52,050 nt of DNA from Candidatus Gastranaerophilales bacterium (GTDB taxonomy: Bacteria; Cyanobacteriota; Vampirovibrionia; Gastranaerophilales; Gastranaerophilaceae): NCBI GenBank assembly GCA_944322855.1, contig CALUQG010000013.1, positions 1 through 52,050 of the forward strand, read 5' to 3'. The translations under genes and the position numbers were made by a program. The notes beneath the pieces are model-generated. The model saw only the letters and a list, made by a program, of their open reading frames with translations, made no database searches and had not been told where the DNA came from. The first letter of the stretch is position 1, and each line of letters begins with the position of its first letter. This document shows, piece by piece, positions 24,247 to 32,395 of this stretch.

Positions 24247-24756
24247 ATGAAGAAGTTTTTGTTCACAATTTTGGCAGTATCTGTTTACTTTATTTCAATC
24301 TGTTTTGTTCAGGCAGAAGAAGTCTACATCCATCCGATTGACAGGCAGGAAAGCGAATGCAAACAAAAAGCCTCAACCATGGAAGAATGGACAAGATGCA
24401 CTTATATTGCAACAAAAGCCTGGAACAACGAGGTTGACAAATATTATTCGCTTTTATACAAAAAGCTTAGCGGCGATGCAAAAACAAATTTTTATGATGA
24501 CCAGAAATACTGGAATTTATACAAAAATTGTGAAATAAAACTGCTGAATGCCCTCTATGACAAAGATCAGGAAACTAAAGAAAAGCTTATGTTCCGCTCA
24601 AACCAGAAAAGAAATATTGTAAAAAGCAGGGCTGAAGCTTTGAGAATGTATTATATCCACACTTTCCCCGACGATGACAAAGAAAAAATTAAACTTAATT
24701 CTGAATACAGCCCTGATAATATTCTTATCCGCTGCTTGCACTACATCGGGCTTTGA
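24247..24756 (+). CDS. Exported LprI / DUF1311-like protein
   Basis: A 169-residue protein with a signal peptide (MKKFLFTILAVSVYFISICFVQA). The mature part holds the DUF1311 pattern: ECKQKASTMEEWTRCTYIATKAW, then NEVDKYYSLLYKKL, then DDQKYWNLYKNCEIK, with paired cysteines. This domain is found in LprI-type lysozyme inhibitors. Inhibition has been shown only for some family members. TATCAT lies 6 bases before the ATG, so it is probably expressed on its own from a leaderless mRNA. The same element encodes a GH108 muramidase, so protection against lysozyme-like activity is a reasonable guess. Confidence 0.65.
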   Translation: MKKFLFTILAVSVYFISICFVQAEEVYIHPIDRQESECKQKASTMEEWTRCTYIATKAWNNEVDKYYSLLYKKLSGDAKTNFYDDQKYWNLYKNCEIKLLNALYDKDQETKEKLMFRSNQKRNIVKSRAEALRMYYIHTFPDDDKEKIKLNSEYSPDNILIRCLHYIGL

Positions 24757-25207
24757 TTTCAAAAGGCAGGATGATGAAATTCAATCTTTTTGCATAACAA
24801 AGGCAAAAAATTCTGATGAAGCATCCATTCTTTTCTGGAACTGGCTTATGTATCAAACAAGGCTGACCCCAAAAACTGCTGCTTTACACAATATTTATCA
24901 GCAGGACAGTGCTGCATTCTTCTATGACCTTGACGGCGACGGCAAAAGAGAAATTCTCGGTACTCATTATTCATCCGCTCTTTCAGGGATGGGAGATTGT
25001 TTATTATATATTCTAAAATACGATGAAAAAAATCCTTCGAAATACAAAAAAATTTCAGATTACATATATTTTGATGCAGCATCGCCGTTGTATATTCTTG
25101 AGGAAAAATCCACGCAATATCATAAAATAAAAGTACATTCTGCAGATGACAACAACATAAAGTATTTTTCTTTTGATAAGAGAAAAAATTTGTATACTGA
25201 AAACTAA
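24674..25207 (+). CDS. Putative lipoprotein with a DxDxDG-type motif
   Basis: A 177-residue protein. The N-terminus is basic and hydrophobic and ends in a lipobox (LSAAC, cysteine at about residue 22). The mature part contains FFYDLDGDGKREILG, a calcium-binding-like D-x-D-x-D-G loop seen in FG-GAP/VCBS-like beta domains, and a beta-rich C-terminal half. Its first 83 bases overlap the end of the LprI-like gene in another frame, so the two are translationally linked. No family recognised. I infer an envelope role jointly with the LprI-like protein. Confidence 0.62.
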   Translation: MTKKKLNLILNTALIIFLSAACTTSGFDFKRQDDEIQSFCITKAKNSDEASILFWNWLMYQTRLTPKTAALHNIYQQDSAAFFYDLDGDGKREILGTHYSSALSGMGDCLLYILKYDEKNPSKYKKISDYIYFDAASPLYILEEKSTQYHKIKVHSADDNNIKYFSFDKRKNLYTEN

Positions 25208-25314
25208 AATATTTAACAAACCAATCATTTTTTCTAACTAACATTATTACAACCATCAGGCTGCAGTCCTTTGAACAGGGCTTTGTGCAGCCGCAAAAAC
25301 AGAAAGGAGTTCCT

Positions 25315-25872
25315 ATGTCAGGCACACAGGACATTATTCCGGCTGAGCAAAATTCTTCTGAAATTGTTCAGTCCGATCAAACAGGTATTGATGAAAACGA
25401 AAAGCAGCAGGTAACACAAAATCCGGAACAACTCACTCCTGCTCAAAAGATGGACAACCTGCTTCGAGGTTCTTCATCAGGGTATTTGAGAAAAGAAATT
25501 GAAAAATTAAGAAAAGAATCGGCAAGATACCGTATAGCATCAAAAACCGAAGCAGCACAAAAGCTTGAAGTCATGAAAAAAGCAGCAGAAGTTCAAAAAG
25601 AACTGGATATGCTCAAAGAATCAAACAGAAATCTTAAAATAATGAGAGCGCTTGACAAAGCCGGCTGCATCAAAAGCGATCTTGTCTCAAAAGATATCCC
25701 CTTAGATTGCGAAGATATTGATGAATTTATTAAAAATTACAAAGATGCAAACCAATTTCTTTTCAAAAATCCTCCGGAAAGTATCGGAAGCACCTTCAAG
25801 ACTTCCGGTACAAAAAACTTAACCCCTGCACAGCGAATGGATGCATTCATTCGTGCGGCTGCAGGCAGATAA
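25315..25872 (+). CDS. Phage scaffolding protein
   Basis: A 185-residue protein from the ATG at 25315 (AGAAAGGAG); an upstream frame start at 25285 lacks a site. It is acidic and Gln-rich at the start. A long coiled coil (about 55-115, KEIEKLRKESARYRIASKTE through QKELDMLKESNRNLK) follows, with a helical C-terminal part. The segment LTPAQKMDNLLRG recurs near the end as LTPAQRMDAFIRA. Length, coiled coil and position immediately before the capsid gene fit a Gp20-type scaffold, which guides capsid assembly and is then removed. Confidence 0.75.
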   Translation: MSGTQDIIPAEQNSSEIVQSDQTGIDENEKQQVTQNPEQLTPAQKMDNLLRGSSSGYLRKEIEKLRKESARYRIASKTEAAQKLEVMKKAAEVQKELDMLKESNRNLKIMRALDKAGCIKSDLVSKDIPLDCEDIDEFIKNYKDANQFLFKNPPESIGSTFKTSGTKNLTPAQRMDAFIRAAAGR

Positions 25873-25903
25873 AGATTACTCAGTTTAATTGAAAGGACAA
25901 AAC

Positions 25904-26851
25904 ATGACATTAGATGCAAAAATTATTTCACGTACAAATGCAGAAGCTCTTATTCCTGTTGAAACATCTACTGAAATTATCAAAAATGTTCCTCAGGCTT
26001 CAGCTGCATTATCTCTATTCAAGCAGCTTCCAAATATGAGTGCAAAACAAAAAACTCTTCCGATTGCCTCAACTTTGCCGACTGCATATTTCTTAAACGG
26101 TGACACAGATATGAAAAAGACAACAAACGCAGAATGGGATAAATTGACTCTTACTGCAGAAGAAATCGCCGTAATTGTTCCTATTCCGGAAGCTGTATTT
26201 GAAGATTCACAATACAGCATGTGGTCAGAAATTCAGCCTCAAATTGTTGAAGCATTTGGTGTTGCAATTGATGAAGCTATTTTCTTTGGGGTGAACAAAC
26301 CGGCTTCATACCCTGATGCAATTGTTACTACAGCAATTTCTAAAAACAACAAAGTGGAATTGGGTACAAATGAAGACATAGCAGGCGATATAATCGGAGA
26401 AGGCGGTGTTATGTCTAAAGTTGAAGATTGCGGATATAAAGTTACCGGTTTTTATGCTGACAGCAAACTTGAAGCAAAATTCAGAAACCTCAGAGACAAA
26501 AACAATCAGCTTCTCTACACTCCCGGATTAACCTCAGAAATGCCTGTAAGTCTTGTTGGAAGACCTATGAAATACGATGAAACAGGTATTTTTGACAGCA
26601 CAAAAGCTTTATTGGTTGCAGGTGATTTTACAAAAGCTGTTTATTCAATACGTCAGGATATAACTTACAAAGTTCTTGATCAGGCAATTATCCAAAATAC
26701 TGACGGTACTATTGCATATAACCTCGCACAGCAAGATATGCTCGCTTTGCGCTGTGTTATGAGACTAGGTATTCAGATTGCAAACCCTGTAAGCAGAAAA
26801 GGCAGCACCAACCGTTATCCGTTTGCTGTTCTTACACCTGCAGCAGCATAA
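25904..26851 (+). CDS. HK97-fold major capsid protein
   Basis: A 315-residue protein from the ATG at 25904 with GAAAGGA; the TTG at 25889 is an upstream alternative. It follows the HK97-fold layout: an N-terminal arm (LIPVETSTEIIKNVPQASAAL), an extended loop region (TEAEWDKL-like: NAEWDKLTLTAEEIAVIVPIPEA), a spine helix (IQPQIVEAFGVAIDEAIFFG), and a C-terminal beta/P domain with RQDITYKVLDQA and MRLGIQIANP. There is no protease domain or long delta domain. The separate scaffold gene upstream takes that role. A hairpin with a T-tract follows the gene and may reduce downstream expression. Confidence 0.85.
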   Translation: MTLDAKIISRTNAEALIPVETSTEIIKNVPQASAALSLFKQLPNMSAKQKTLPIASTLPTAYFLNGDTDMKKTTNAEWDKLTLTAEEIAVIVPIPEAVFEDSQYSMWSEIQPQIVEAFGVAIDEAIFFGVNKPASYPDAIVTTAISKNNKVELGTNEDIAGDIIGEGGVMSKVEDCGYKVTGFYADSKLEAKFRNLRDKNNQLLYTPGLTSEMPVSLVGRPMKYDETGIFDSTKALLVAGDFTKAVYSIRQDITYKVLDQAIIQNTDGTIAYNLAQQDMLALRCVMRLGIQIANPVSRKGSTNRYPFAVLTPAAA

Positions 26852-26884
26852 TAAAAAAAATAACTATTTAGTACAACACTTACT

Positions 26885-26915
26885 CAGGCGGAGGTTTTGC
26901 CTCCGTCTGTTTCTT
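26885..26915 (+). terminator. Attenuator-like hairpin after the capsid gene
   Basis: CAGGCGGAGG (26885-26894) pairs with CCTCCGTCTG (26900-26909), one G-T pair, followed by TTTCTT. It probably lowers transcription from the highly expressed capsid gene into the connector genes. Confidence 0.75.
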
Positions 26916-26926
26916 AAGGAGACAAG

Positions 26927-27373
26927 ATGGCTATTGAATTATACAAAAACTCCTTTATTACGCTGGAAGATGCCCAAAACTACTTTGATGAAAGATATGA
27001 TTCTGAGGAATGGCTGAATCTTGATGAAAAAAATCAGGAAAAACTGCTTATTACTGCCAGCAAAAAAATAAATTCTTTTGATTTTATAGGCAGTCCTTTA
27101 GAAGAAAATCAACCTATGGCTTTTCCGAGAAATTTTGATATGCCTCAAGACATAAAAGATGCTGTCTGTGAAGAAGCTATTTGTTTGATAAACAAATCTC
27201 AAAATGTTCATTACAAAAATCAACAGGACAACATTACATCAATTAGTCTCGGTGCCGGTTCAGTTTCTTACGGAACATCGTCTTTCAGCGAAGAATCAAA
27301 GCAGCTTATATCTTCAACTGCACTATATTTAATAAAAAAATGGATAAAAAAAGGGTACAATACCCCTTCATAA
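26927..27373 (+). CDS. Head-tail connector (adaptor) protein
   Basis: A 148-residue, mainly helical protein. It opens ITLEDAQNYFDERYDSEEWLNL, followed by EKLLITASKKINSFDFIG, a PFPR-like segment (MAFPRNFDMPQDIKDAVCEEA) and SISLGAGSVSYG near the end. I associate this arrangement with phage DnaT-like/gp6-type adaptor proteins that sit under the portal. Position directly after the capsid gene and before other small connectors supports this. Ribosome binding site is TTAAGGAGAC. Confidence 0.72.
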   Translation: MAIELYKNSFITLEDAQNYFDERYDSEEWLNLDEKNQEKLLITASKKINSFDFIGSPLEENQPMAFPRNFDMPQDIKDAVCEEAICLINKSQNVHYKNQQDNITSISLGAGSVSYGTSSFSEESKQLISSTALYLIKKWIKKGYNTPS

Positions 27374-27391
27374 AAACACAGGAGAATACTT

Positions 27392-27700
27392 ATGGGATAT
27401 TATACAAATTTGCTGAAAGACACAGCAGTCTTAAAAACAGTCAACGGTACTGACAAAGACGGAAGACCAAATATAATTGCTCTCGATGAAATAGATTGCA
27501 AAATTGAAATGAAACATTCTATTACCACTTCTCCAACCGGAGAAGAACTATCTTCCGCAGGAAGATTATATACAGAATCAACAGTAAAAACAGGTGACAT
27601 AATTGAGCTAAAAAACAAGGCATATAAGGTATTAAACGTAAATCCGTATTACCCCATCGACAGTTCCTTGTTTGTTATCAATGAAGTCAACTTTGGATAA
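27392..27700 (+). CDS. Head closure / stopper-type protein
   Basis: A 102-residue beta-rich protein: AVLKTVNGTDKDGRPNIIALDEIDCKIE, a middle strand pair, TGDIIELKNKAYKVLNVNPYY. This resembles small head-closure proteins (SPP1 gp16 / HK97 gp7 group), which plug the portal after packaging. It lies 19 bases after the adaptor gene. The assignment is mostly from size and order within the connector block. Confidence 0.6.
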   Translation: MGYYTNLLKDTAVLKTVNGTDKDGRPNIIALDEIDCKIEMKHSITTSPTGEELSSAGRLYTESTVKTGDIIELKNKAYKVLNVNPYYPIDSSLFVINEVNFG

Positions 27701-27720
27701 ACAAGAAAGTTTAGAGAAAA

Positions 27721-28092
27721 ATGATTTTAGACGATATTAAAAATTTTATTGTTCAAAACAATATTGCTCAAGAAGAATGCATAAAATATGACTATGATTC
27801 TTCTAAAGGCTCTGATACTGTTCTTTTACAGCTGTATGACAATACACCCTGTGATCTGGCAATGCGCTCGGGTATTAATATTTCAATAAAATTCAGCGAC
27901 TTAAAACTTGCCAGAGACACGGCCTTCATACTGTATGACAAACTTATTCCGGAAGATAATTTTCAAAAGTCTGTCGCCATAAATGGAAAGACAATGCATA
28001 CAAAGCTTGTAAAAGGCCCGTATTACCAGGGACTTGATGCTTCAAAGCGTCATAACTACATTCTAAATATTTTAATCACATACAACAGATAG
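27721..28092 (+). CDS. Tail completion / minor capsid-type protein
   Basis: A 123-residue protein with alpha/beta composition: ILDDIKNFIVQNNIAQEE at the start, VLLQLYDNTPCDLAMRSGINISIKFSDLKLARDTAFILYDKLI in the middle, and a basic end with YYQGLDASKRHNYILNILITYNR. This fits the 'minor capsid' / tail terminator group that caps the tail tube. It sits between the stopper and the tail tube gene, the canonical place for such a protein. Confidence 0.65.
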   Translation: MILDDIKNFIVQNNIAQEECIKYDYDSSKGSDTVLLQLYDNTPCDLAMRSGINISIKFSDLKLARDTAFILYDKLIPEDNFQKSVAINGKTMHTKLVKGPYYQGLDASKRHNYILNILITYNR

Positions 28093-28100
28093 GAGAAAAT

Positions 28101-28697
28101 ATGGCACTAACCACAGTCACAAAACTTTTTGGTGTCGATGATGCAAAACTGTTTCCGGTTACAGAAGATTCCGAAGACAAATTCACTTGCGGCAGCGGCA
28201 TTGATTTACCCGGTGTAAGACAAATCTCTTTGACATATGAAATTGAAGAAAAGTCTTTGACAGGTGATGAAAAAGTTTTAGAAATTTCAAACAAAATTAA
28301 ATCAGTATCATTCAATATCGAATATGCAAAACTCAGTCTGGAAGTGTTGGCTCAATTGACGGGCGGAAGTTTTACGAAATCAGGTACCGACGATACCGAA
28401 GTGGGTACATTCAGCTTCGGAGGCGGACATTTGCCAAATTACTTCCAGCTAAAAGCACAAATTCTTGATACCAGCAATGACGGGGGCGATGTACATTTTT
28501 GTATTTACAAAGCAAAAGCTACCGCTATTCCTTTGAACGGTGTTCAGGATGATTTTGCTACTCTCACTTTCGACGGAAAAGGTGTTTATACTGAACACGA
28601 ATTTGGTGAAGAAGGAAATAAACAAACAAAACTGATTGACATTGAAATTCATGCGAAAGCAAAAGAACTCAGTGCAACAACAGAAACTTCTGCATAA
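28101..28697 (+). CDS. Major tail tube protein
   Basis: A 198-residue beta-rich, acidic protein without signal peptide. It contains VTKLFGVDDAKLFPVTEDSED, then VRQISLTYEIEEKSLTGDE, and a C-terminal half LPNYFQLKAQILDTSNDGGDVHFCIYKAKATAIPLNGVQDDF with a ribbon of strands, a layout common in siphophage tube proteins. Ribosome binding site is TAGGAGAAA, 8 bases after the previous gene. It is the last gene of the head-to-tail block before the second cargo insertion, and a large hairpin follows. Confidence 0.72.
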   Translation: MALTTVTKLFGVDDAKLFPVTEDSEDKFTCGSGIDLPGVRQISLTYEIEEKSLTGDEKVLEISNKIKSVSFNIEYAKLSLEVLAQLTGGSFTKSGTDDTEVGTFSFGGGHLPNYFQLKAQILDTSNDGGDVHFCIYKAKATAIPLNGVQDDFATLTFDGKGVYTEHEFGEEGNKQTKLIDIEIHAKAKELSATTETSA

Positions 28698-28713
28698 TAC
28701 AGCACCCGATATA

Positions 28714-28745
28714 GTCCGAAACGGCACATTTGTTGCCTTTCGGAC
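28714..28745 (+). promoter_or_regulatory. 12-bp hairpin after the tail tube gene
   Basis: GTCCGAAA (28714-28721) pairs with TTTCGGAC (28738-28745) and, after one unpaired C, GGCA pairs with TGCC. No T-tract follows, so it is more likely an mRNA 3' stabiliser or processing point than a terminator. The 28746-28908 stretch after it holds no gene I can support. Confidence 0.6.
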
Positions 28746-28908
28746 ACAGGGTTACTCTTAAAGAAAATAGGAAAGGAGTGGTGGCTTAACAAATTAAATT
28801 GCAAAACAGTAAATGTAATATTTAAAAACAAGATGAAGAAAAAAGACTAAACAGAATTATACGAAAGACGATTGTATCTAAAGGTATTGCAGCAAGTATA
28901 ATTCCTGT

Positions 28909-29256
28909 TTACTTTAGCTGCATTGCCTGTTCGTAAAAATAATACGGAATATAAAAAGACAAAATCATATATATTGCCCAGAAGAAAAAAGATAACGCTA
29001 TTACACCTATTGCAAAATCTTTTACCGGAAAATATTTTTTGGGAATTAATAAAAATATCACAAGAATTGACGGAAGCAAAATGCAGTCTATAAAACACCC
29101 TGTGAAATAAACAACTATCTGACTAAAGGAAGAACCTTTTGAAAACAGAATATATAATCCGCCCAAAACAGGCAAAAATGCAGCAATAGATATCGCAAGC
29201 AATATTTTTTTTAATTTTGGATTATTTAATTTTTTTAATCTGTCAAAAAACAACAT
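28909..29256 (-). CDS. Four-helix membrane protein, candidate immunity protein
   Basis: A 115-residue protein from the ATG at 29256 (AAAAGGGAATAAAA before it); an earlier start at 29289 is possible. It begins MLFFDRLKKLNNPKLKK and has four hydrophobic segments. It is the second gene of a two-gene minus-strand unit that faces the putative effector at 29651. No family recognised. The opposite orientation to the phage genes and pairing with an effector-like gene suggest immunity, without direct proof. Confidence 0.62.
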   Translation of the reverse strand: MLFFDRLKKLNNPKLKKILLAISIAAFLPVLGGLYILFSKGSSFSQIVVYFTGCFIDCILLPSILVIFLLIPKKYFPVKDFAIGVIALSFFFWAIYMILSFYIPYYFYEQAMQLK

Positions 29257-29279
29257 TTTTATTCCCTTTTGTTTGCCGG

Positions 29280-29546
29280 TTAAAAACATCTTAATAAAAT
29301 TATCTGGATAACAAGTGATGCAACTATTGTAAATATTGCCTCACGTGAATTTAGAAATCTGTTTTCCGGAATAAAATAAGCAACTGATAAAAAAGGGCCA
29401 AATAAAAAGAATAAATAAAATAAAAAATAGAATAATAAATAAGCCGGTTCTTCATATTTGACGCTGGAATTGTAAATATATACCGGAAAAAGTGCGGCTA
29501 TAACTATAAGTAATATTATTTTTAAAAATTTTATCATCAGTTTCAT
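29280..29546 (-). CDS. Three-helix membrane protein, candidate immunity protein
   Basis: An 88-residue protein made of three hydrophobic segments (residues about 5-24, 33-55 and 68-86) with a short charged loop (NSSVKYEEPAY). AATAAT lies 6 bases before the ATG and there is no ribosome binding site, so the unit is probably transcribed constitutively as a leaderless message. The two genes overlap slightly if the upstream start of the second is used. It is divergent from the effector at 29651 with about 100 bases between. No family recognised. Confidence 0.6.
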   Translation of the reverse strand: MKLMIKFLKIILLIVIAALFPVYIYNSSVKYEEPAYLLFYFLFYLFFLFGPFLSVAYFIPENRFLNSREAIFTIVASLVIQIILLRCF

Positions 29547-29650
29547 ATAGCTATTATTAACCGTATTTCAAAATAAATAATTATTATATTTTCCGTTTAC
29601 TTAATTTTTTAAATTTTTATTCAAAATGTAACCCCAAGAAAGGATAAAAA

Positions 29651-30679
29651 ATGCAAAATAAAAAAAATAACCCAATAAATCCGCTCGAAGCAAAAGATTA
29701 CTATATGTATGAAGCGTGGGAATATTTTAAGAAAAAAGAAAATTTACCGGAAACTCTTTCTTTAAGCTCTTTCAATTCAAAATGGAAAGATAAAAATCTG
29801 GTTGAAAAATGGGGAGCTTTCAGACACACATACACCAGTGCCGCTTTTACACAAAAATATGGCAGAGCAATGGCGAAAGTTTTTGGTGATGCGAATGAGT
29901 TAATACAACTCGGAACAGTAAGAAAAACACAGAAAAAATCTACAGAATATTCTCCGGGAAACGAACCGCAGGACAGAAGAATGGATCTGAAAAATAATCA
30001 GGCAGGAAGAGATATTGCACAGAGTTCTTCACCTGAAAATCTATTAGATACAGTTTACGAACAACTCGAAAAAAACAAAAATATTATACTTAACCAGTAC
30101 GAAAATAATGATGAACCATATAATGATTTTTTACCCGGTAATAACTTAATATGGTATTTAGCTGATAAAGGATATGAAAATAAAGAGTCTATTAATAAAG
30201 TATTACAAGGTATTGTTGAATACACAGACCCCCTATCTCTTAAAGAAAAATTACAGCGTTTCAGAGATGAAAAAATCGCAAAATACACTCAAAGATTAGC
30301 TGAAGTACCTGAAAAAGTTGCACAACGTGAAGCAAAACACGTTACGCTGGAAGAACTCAAAGCACCGCAGGAAGCCCGAAAACAAAAAATTCGGAACATC
30401 ATTGAAGGAAAAGTTGAATTCGATGAAAATGCAGATCTTTCGGGTTATCAAAATAAAAAATCAAAAAACAACCAGATTTTCACTACGGAAGACATTGAAG
30501 AAATGACCACTCAAGAGCGTGAAAAAAATAAAGAAGCAATTATTTATCAGAAACAAACCATAGGAGTCCCAACAAGAAAACAGGCACAAAGAGCTGTTGA
30601 AAAAGGTGGGATGGTTCACGTTTCTGCTTATACACGTTCTGACGGAACAAAAGTAAGAAGTTATTACAGATCGAGATAA
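29651..30679 (+). CDS. DUF6973-like putative effector with shared C-terminal module
   Basis: A 342-residue soluble protein; ribosome binding site AAGAAAGGATAAAAA. Residues about 15-125 contain KWGAFRHTYTSAAFTQKYG, KVFGDANEL and DRRMDLKNNQAGRDIA. The 'AFRHaY ... MDLxNNxxGR' pattern is one I associate with DUF6973-type domains in polymorphic toxins, whose activity is not established. Residues about 200-260 are charged and coiled-coil-like. Residues about 240-342 match the C-terminal module of the lipase-type protein, ending VHVSAYTRSDGTKVRSYYRS. The divergent membrane-protein pair fits an immunity role. Confidence 0.65.
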   Translation: MQNKKNNPINPLEAKDYYMYEAWEYFKKKENLPETLSLSSFNSKWKDKNLVEKWGAFRHTYTSAAFTQKYGRAMAKVFGDANELIQLGTVRKTQKKSTEYSPGNEPQDRRMDLKNNQAGRDIAQSSSPENLLDTVYEQLEKNKNIILNQYENNDEPYNDFLPGNNLIWYLADKGYENKESINKVLQGIVEYTDPLSLKEKLQRFRDEKIAKYTQRLAEVPEKVAQREAKHVTLEELKAPQEARKQKIRNIIEGKVEFDENADLSGYQNKKSKNNQIFTTEDIEEMTTQEREKNKEAIIYQKQTIGVPTRKQAQRAVEKGGMVHVSAYTRSDGTKVRSYYRSR

Positions 30680-30687
30680 TTAATAAT

Positions 30688-31089
30688 ATGCAAAAAAAGA
30701 AAATCACAAAAACAAAATACAAAAAACTGGAAAATGATTGTATTGAAGTAATCAAAAAAAACGATATAACGTTTTTGGACGAGATATTTGCTTTTTTAGA
30801 AATCTCACCTGCAGAATTTTATGACTATGAGCTTGATAAATCCACTAATATTAAAGATTTAATAACCATCAACAGAGCAAAATTCAAAAGAGAACTGCGT
30901 CTCAAATGGTTTGACAGCACAAATGCAACATTGAATGCAGCTTTGTACAAACTAATATGTACAGATGAAGAAAAACAATCACTTTCATCTTCTTCAAACA
31001 AAAACCAGCAGCAAAATGATATTTGTACACAGGAAGAATACTTGAAAAGTCTTAAAGAAATGAGTGAGGGACTGGAAAATGCCGATTGA
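30688..31089 (+). CDS. Small terminase-like protein
   Basis: A 133-residue, highly charged helical protein. It opens with a lysine-rich KITKTKYKKLENDCIEVIKK, followed by a helix-turn-helix-like part (LDEIFAFLEISPAEFYDYEL), a central KFKRELRLKWFDSTNATLNAALYKLI and an acidic tail. It directly precedes and overlaps the TerL gene, the normal place for TerS, which recognises the packaging start. No ribosome binding site is obvious. It starts 9 bases after the effector gene, so translation may be coupled. Confidence 0.65.
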   Translation: MQKKKITKTKYKKLENDCIEVIKKNDITFLDEIFAFLEISPAEFYDYELDKSTNIKDLITINRAKFKRELRLKWFDSTNATLNAALYKLICTDEEKQSLSSSSNKNQQQNDICTQEEYLKSLKEMSEGLENAD

Positions 31090-32374
31090 TTGGACTAAAT
31101 CAAAATACAGCAAAAAGCACAGACTGTTTTTAAGCAAAAAGCCGGAAGATATGAAATTTTTCACACTCTGTGACGGTGCGGTCAGATCAGCAAAAACTCT
31201 CTCTATCATCTACAAAATACCGCAGATTTTTAACTTTGTGGGAAATGAATACCTGAAAGTTTTTTCTGGATATTCAAAGAATACCGTAAGAAATAATGTG
31301 CTTGTGGAACTTTTACCCTATTTAAAAAACTACCATGGAGCAAAAGTGAAATTTAACTCGGCAAGCGGTGAACTTGATATCAATCTGTGGGGTAAACTAT
31401 ACAACTGTCTTGTTGTCGGAGGAGGAAAATCCGACAGCGATTCTAATATTCAGGGTGCAACCTGGGATTTTTGGTATGCTAACGAGCTGCCAAAACACCA
31501 CTATTGTTTCTACAATATGGCTCTGTCACGATTAACACCGGAAAATGCCAGAGCAATTGCGGACAGCAATCCTGAGAGTTCGAACCACTGGTTGTATAGA
31601 GAAAGAATTAAACCATACCTTGAAAATAATCAAAATATACGGAGTATTTTTGATTACTGGCATTTTACGATGGAAGACAATGCAAACCTTTCAAAATCTT
31701 TTATCGAAAATCAAAAAAAGTTATACAGCGGTGTTTTTGAAGCAAGAAAAATAAAAGGTCTATGGGTTGTTGCACACGGGCTTGTTTATGACACTTTTTC
31801 AATTGAAAAACATACTTGCACTCACAAAAAAATATTAGAAAAAATCCAAAATAATGAATTTATTGAGTATTTTCTCGGTCTTGACTGGGGATGGATACAT
31901 CCTCTTTCGTGCGGACTTTATGGTGTAACAGCAAAAGGCAAATATTACAAAATAGATGAACTTTACGGCTCAAAAATTTCTGAAGATAGTGTAATCAAAT
32001 GGATTTTGGACAAACAGGAAGAATACAAACGATACTTCCGTTTCATAAACTGCGACAATGCCAGACCGGAACAAAATCACAAATTGAGGCAGGCTCTGGG
32101 AGGAATTATTGTGCATGAAAAAAAGCCCAAAGTCATTGACAGTATTGCTATCGTTCGTTCAATTATAAATTATGACAGACTCATAATAAACAAAGACCGG
32201 TGTAAAAATACAATAAGAGAATTTGGATTGTACCGCTATCCGCAAGAAAATGATGATGAAAATTTTTTGTCGTCAGATTCCGACATGCCTCTGAAAGAAA
32301 ACGATGACACAATGGATGAAACAAGATATGCGCTCAATTTTTATGAGACAAATTACGGTTACAGATTTATTTAA
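31079..32374 (+). CDS. Terminase large subunit
   Basis: A 431-residue packaging motor from the ATG at 31079 (GAGGGACTGGAAA); a start at 31064 is also open. The ATPase part has Walker A GAVRSAKT (33-40), a variant used in PBSX-type terminases, and a Walker B-like segment ATWDFWYANELP near 128 with the catalytic Glu. The nuclease part shows GLDWGWIHP near 265, INCDNARPEQ near 320 and DETRYAL near the end. All key residues are present, so the protein could package DNA. It is followed by the second chaperone gene instead of the portal gene. Confidence 0.88.
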   Translation: MPIDWTKSKYSKKHRLFLSKKPEDMKFFTLCDGAVRSAKTLSIIYKIPQIFNFVGNEYLKVFSGYSKNTVRNNVLVELLPYLKNYHGAKVKFNSASGELDINLWGKLYNCLVVGGGKSDSDSNIQGATWDFWYANELPKHHYCFYNMALSRLTPENARAIADSNPESSNHWLYRERIKPYLENNQNIRSIFDYWHFTMEDNANLSKSFIENQKKLYSGVFEARKIKGLWVVAHGLVYDTFSIEKHTCTHKKILEKIQNNEFIEYFLGLDWGWIHPLSCGLYGVTAKGKYYKIDELYGSKISEDSVIKWILDKQEEYKRYFRFINCDNARPEQNHKLRQALGGIIVHEKKPKVIDSIAIVRSIINYDRLIINKDRCKNTIREFGLYRYPQENDDENFLSSDSDMPLKENDDTMDETRYALNFYETNYGYRFI

Positions 32375-32395
32375 TAAAAAGGAGAAACGATAACT

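Noticed and set aside
24846-25334. Minus-strand 162-codon frame opposite the lipoprotein gene
   Set aside because: Antisense shadow of a lipoprotein gene with a lipobox and the start of the scaffold gene; no ribosome binding site.
28746-28908. Possible small gene after the tail tube gene starting near GGAAAGGAGTGGTGG
   Set aside because: A good ribosome binding site is followed by stops within a few codons in every frame; at most a remnant.
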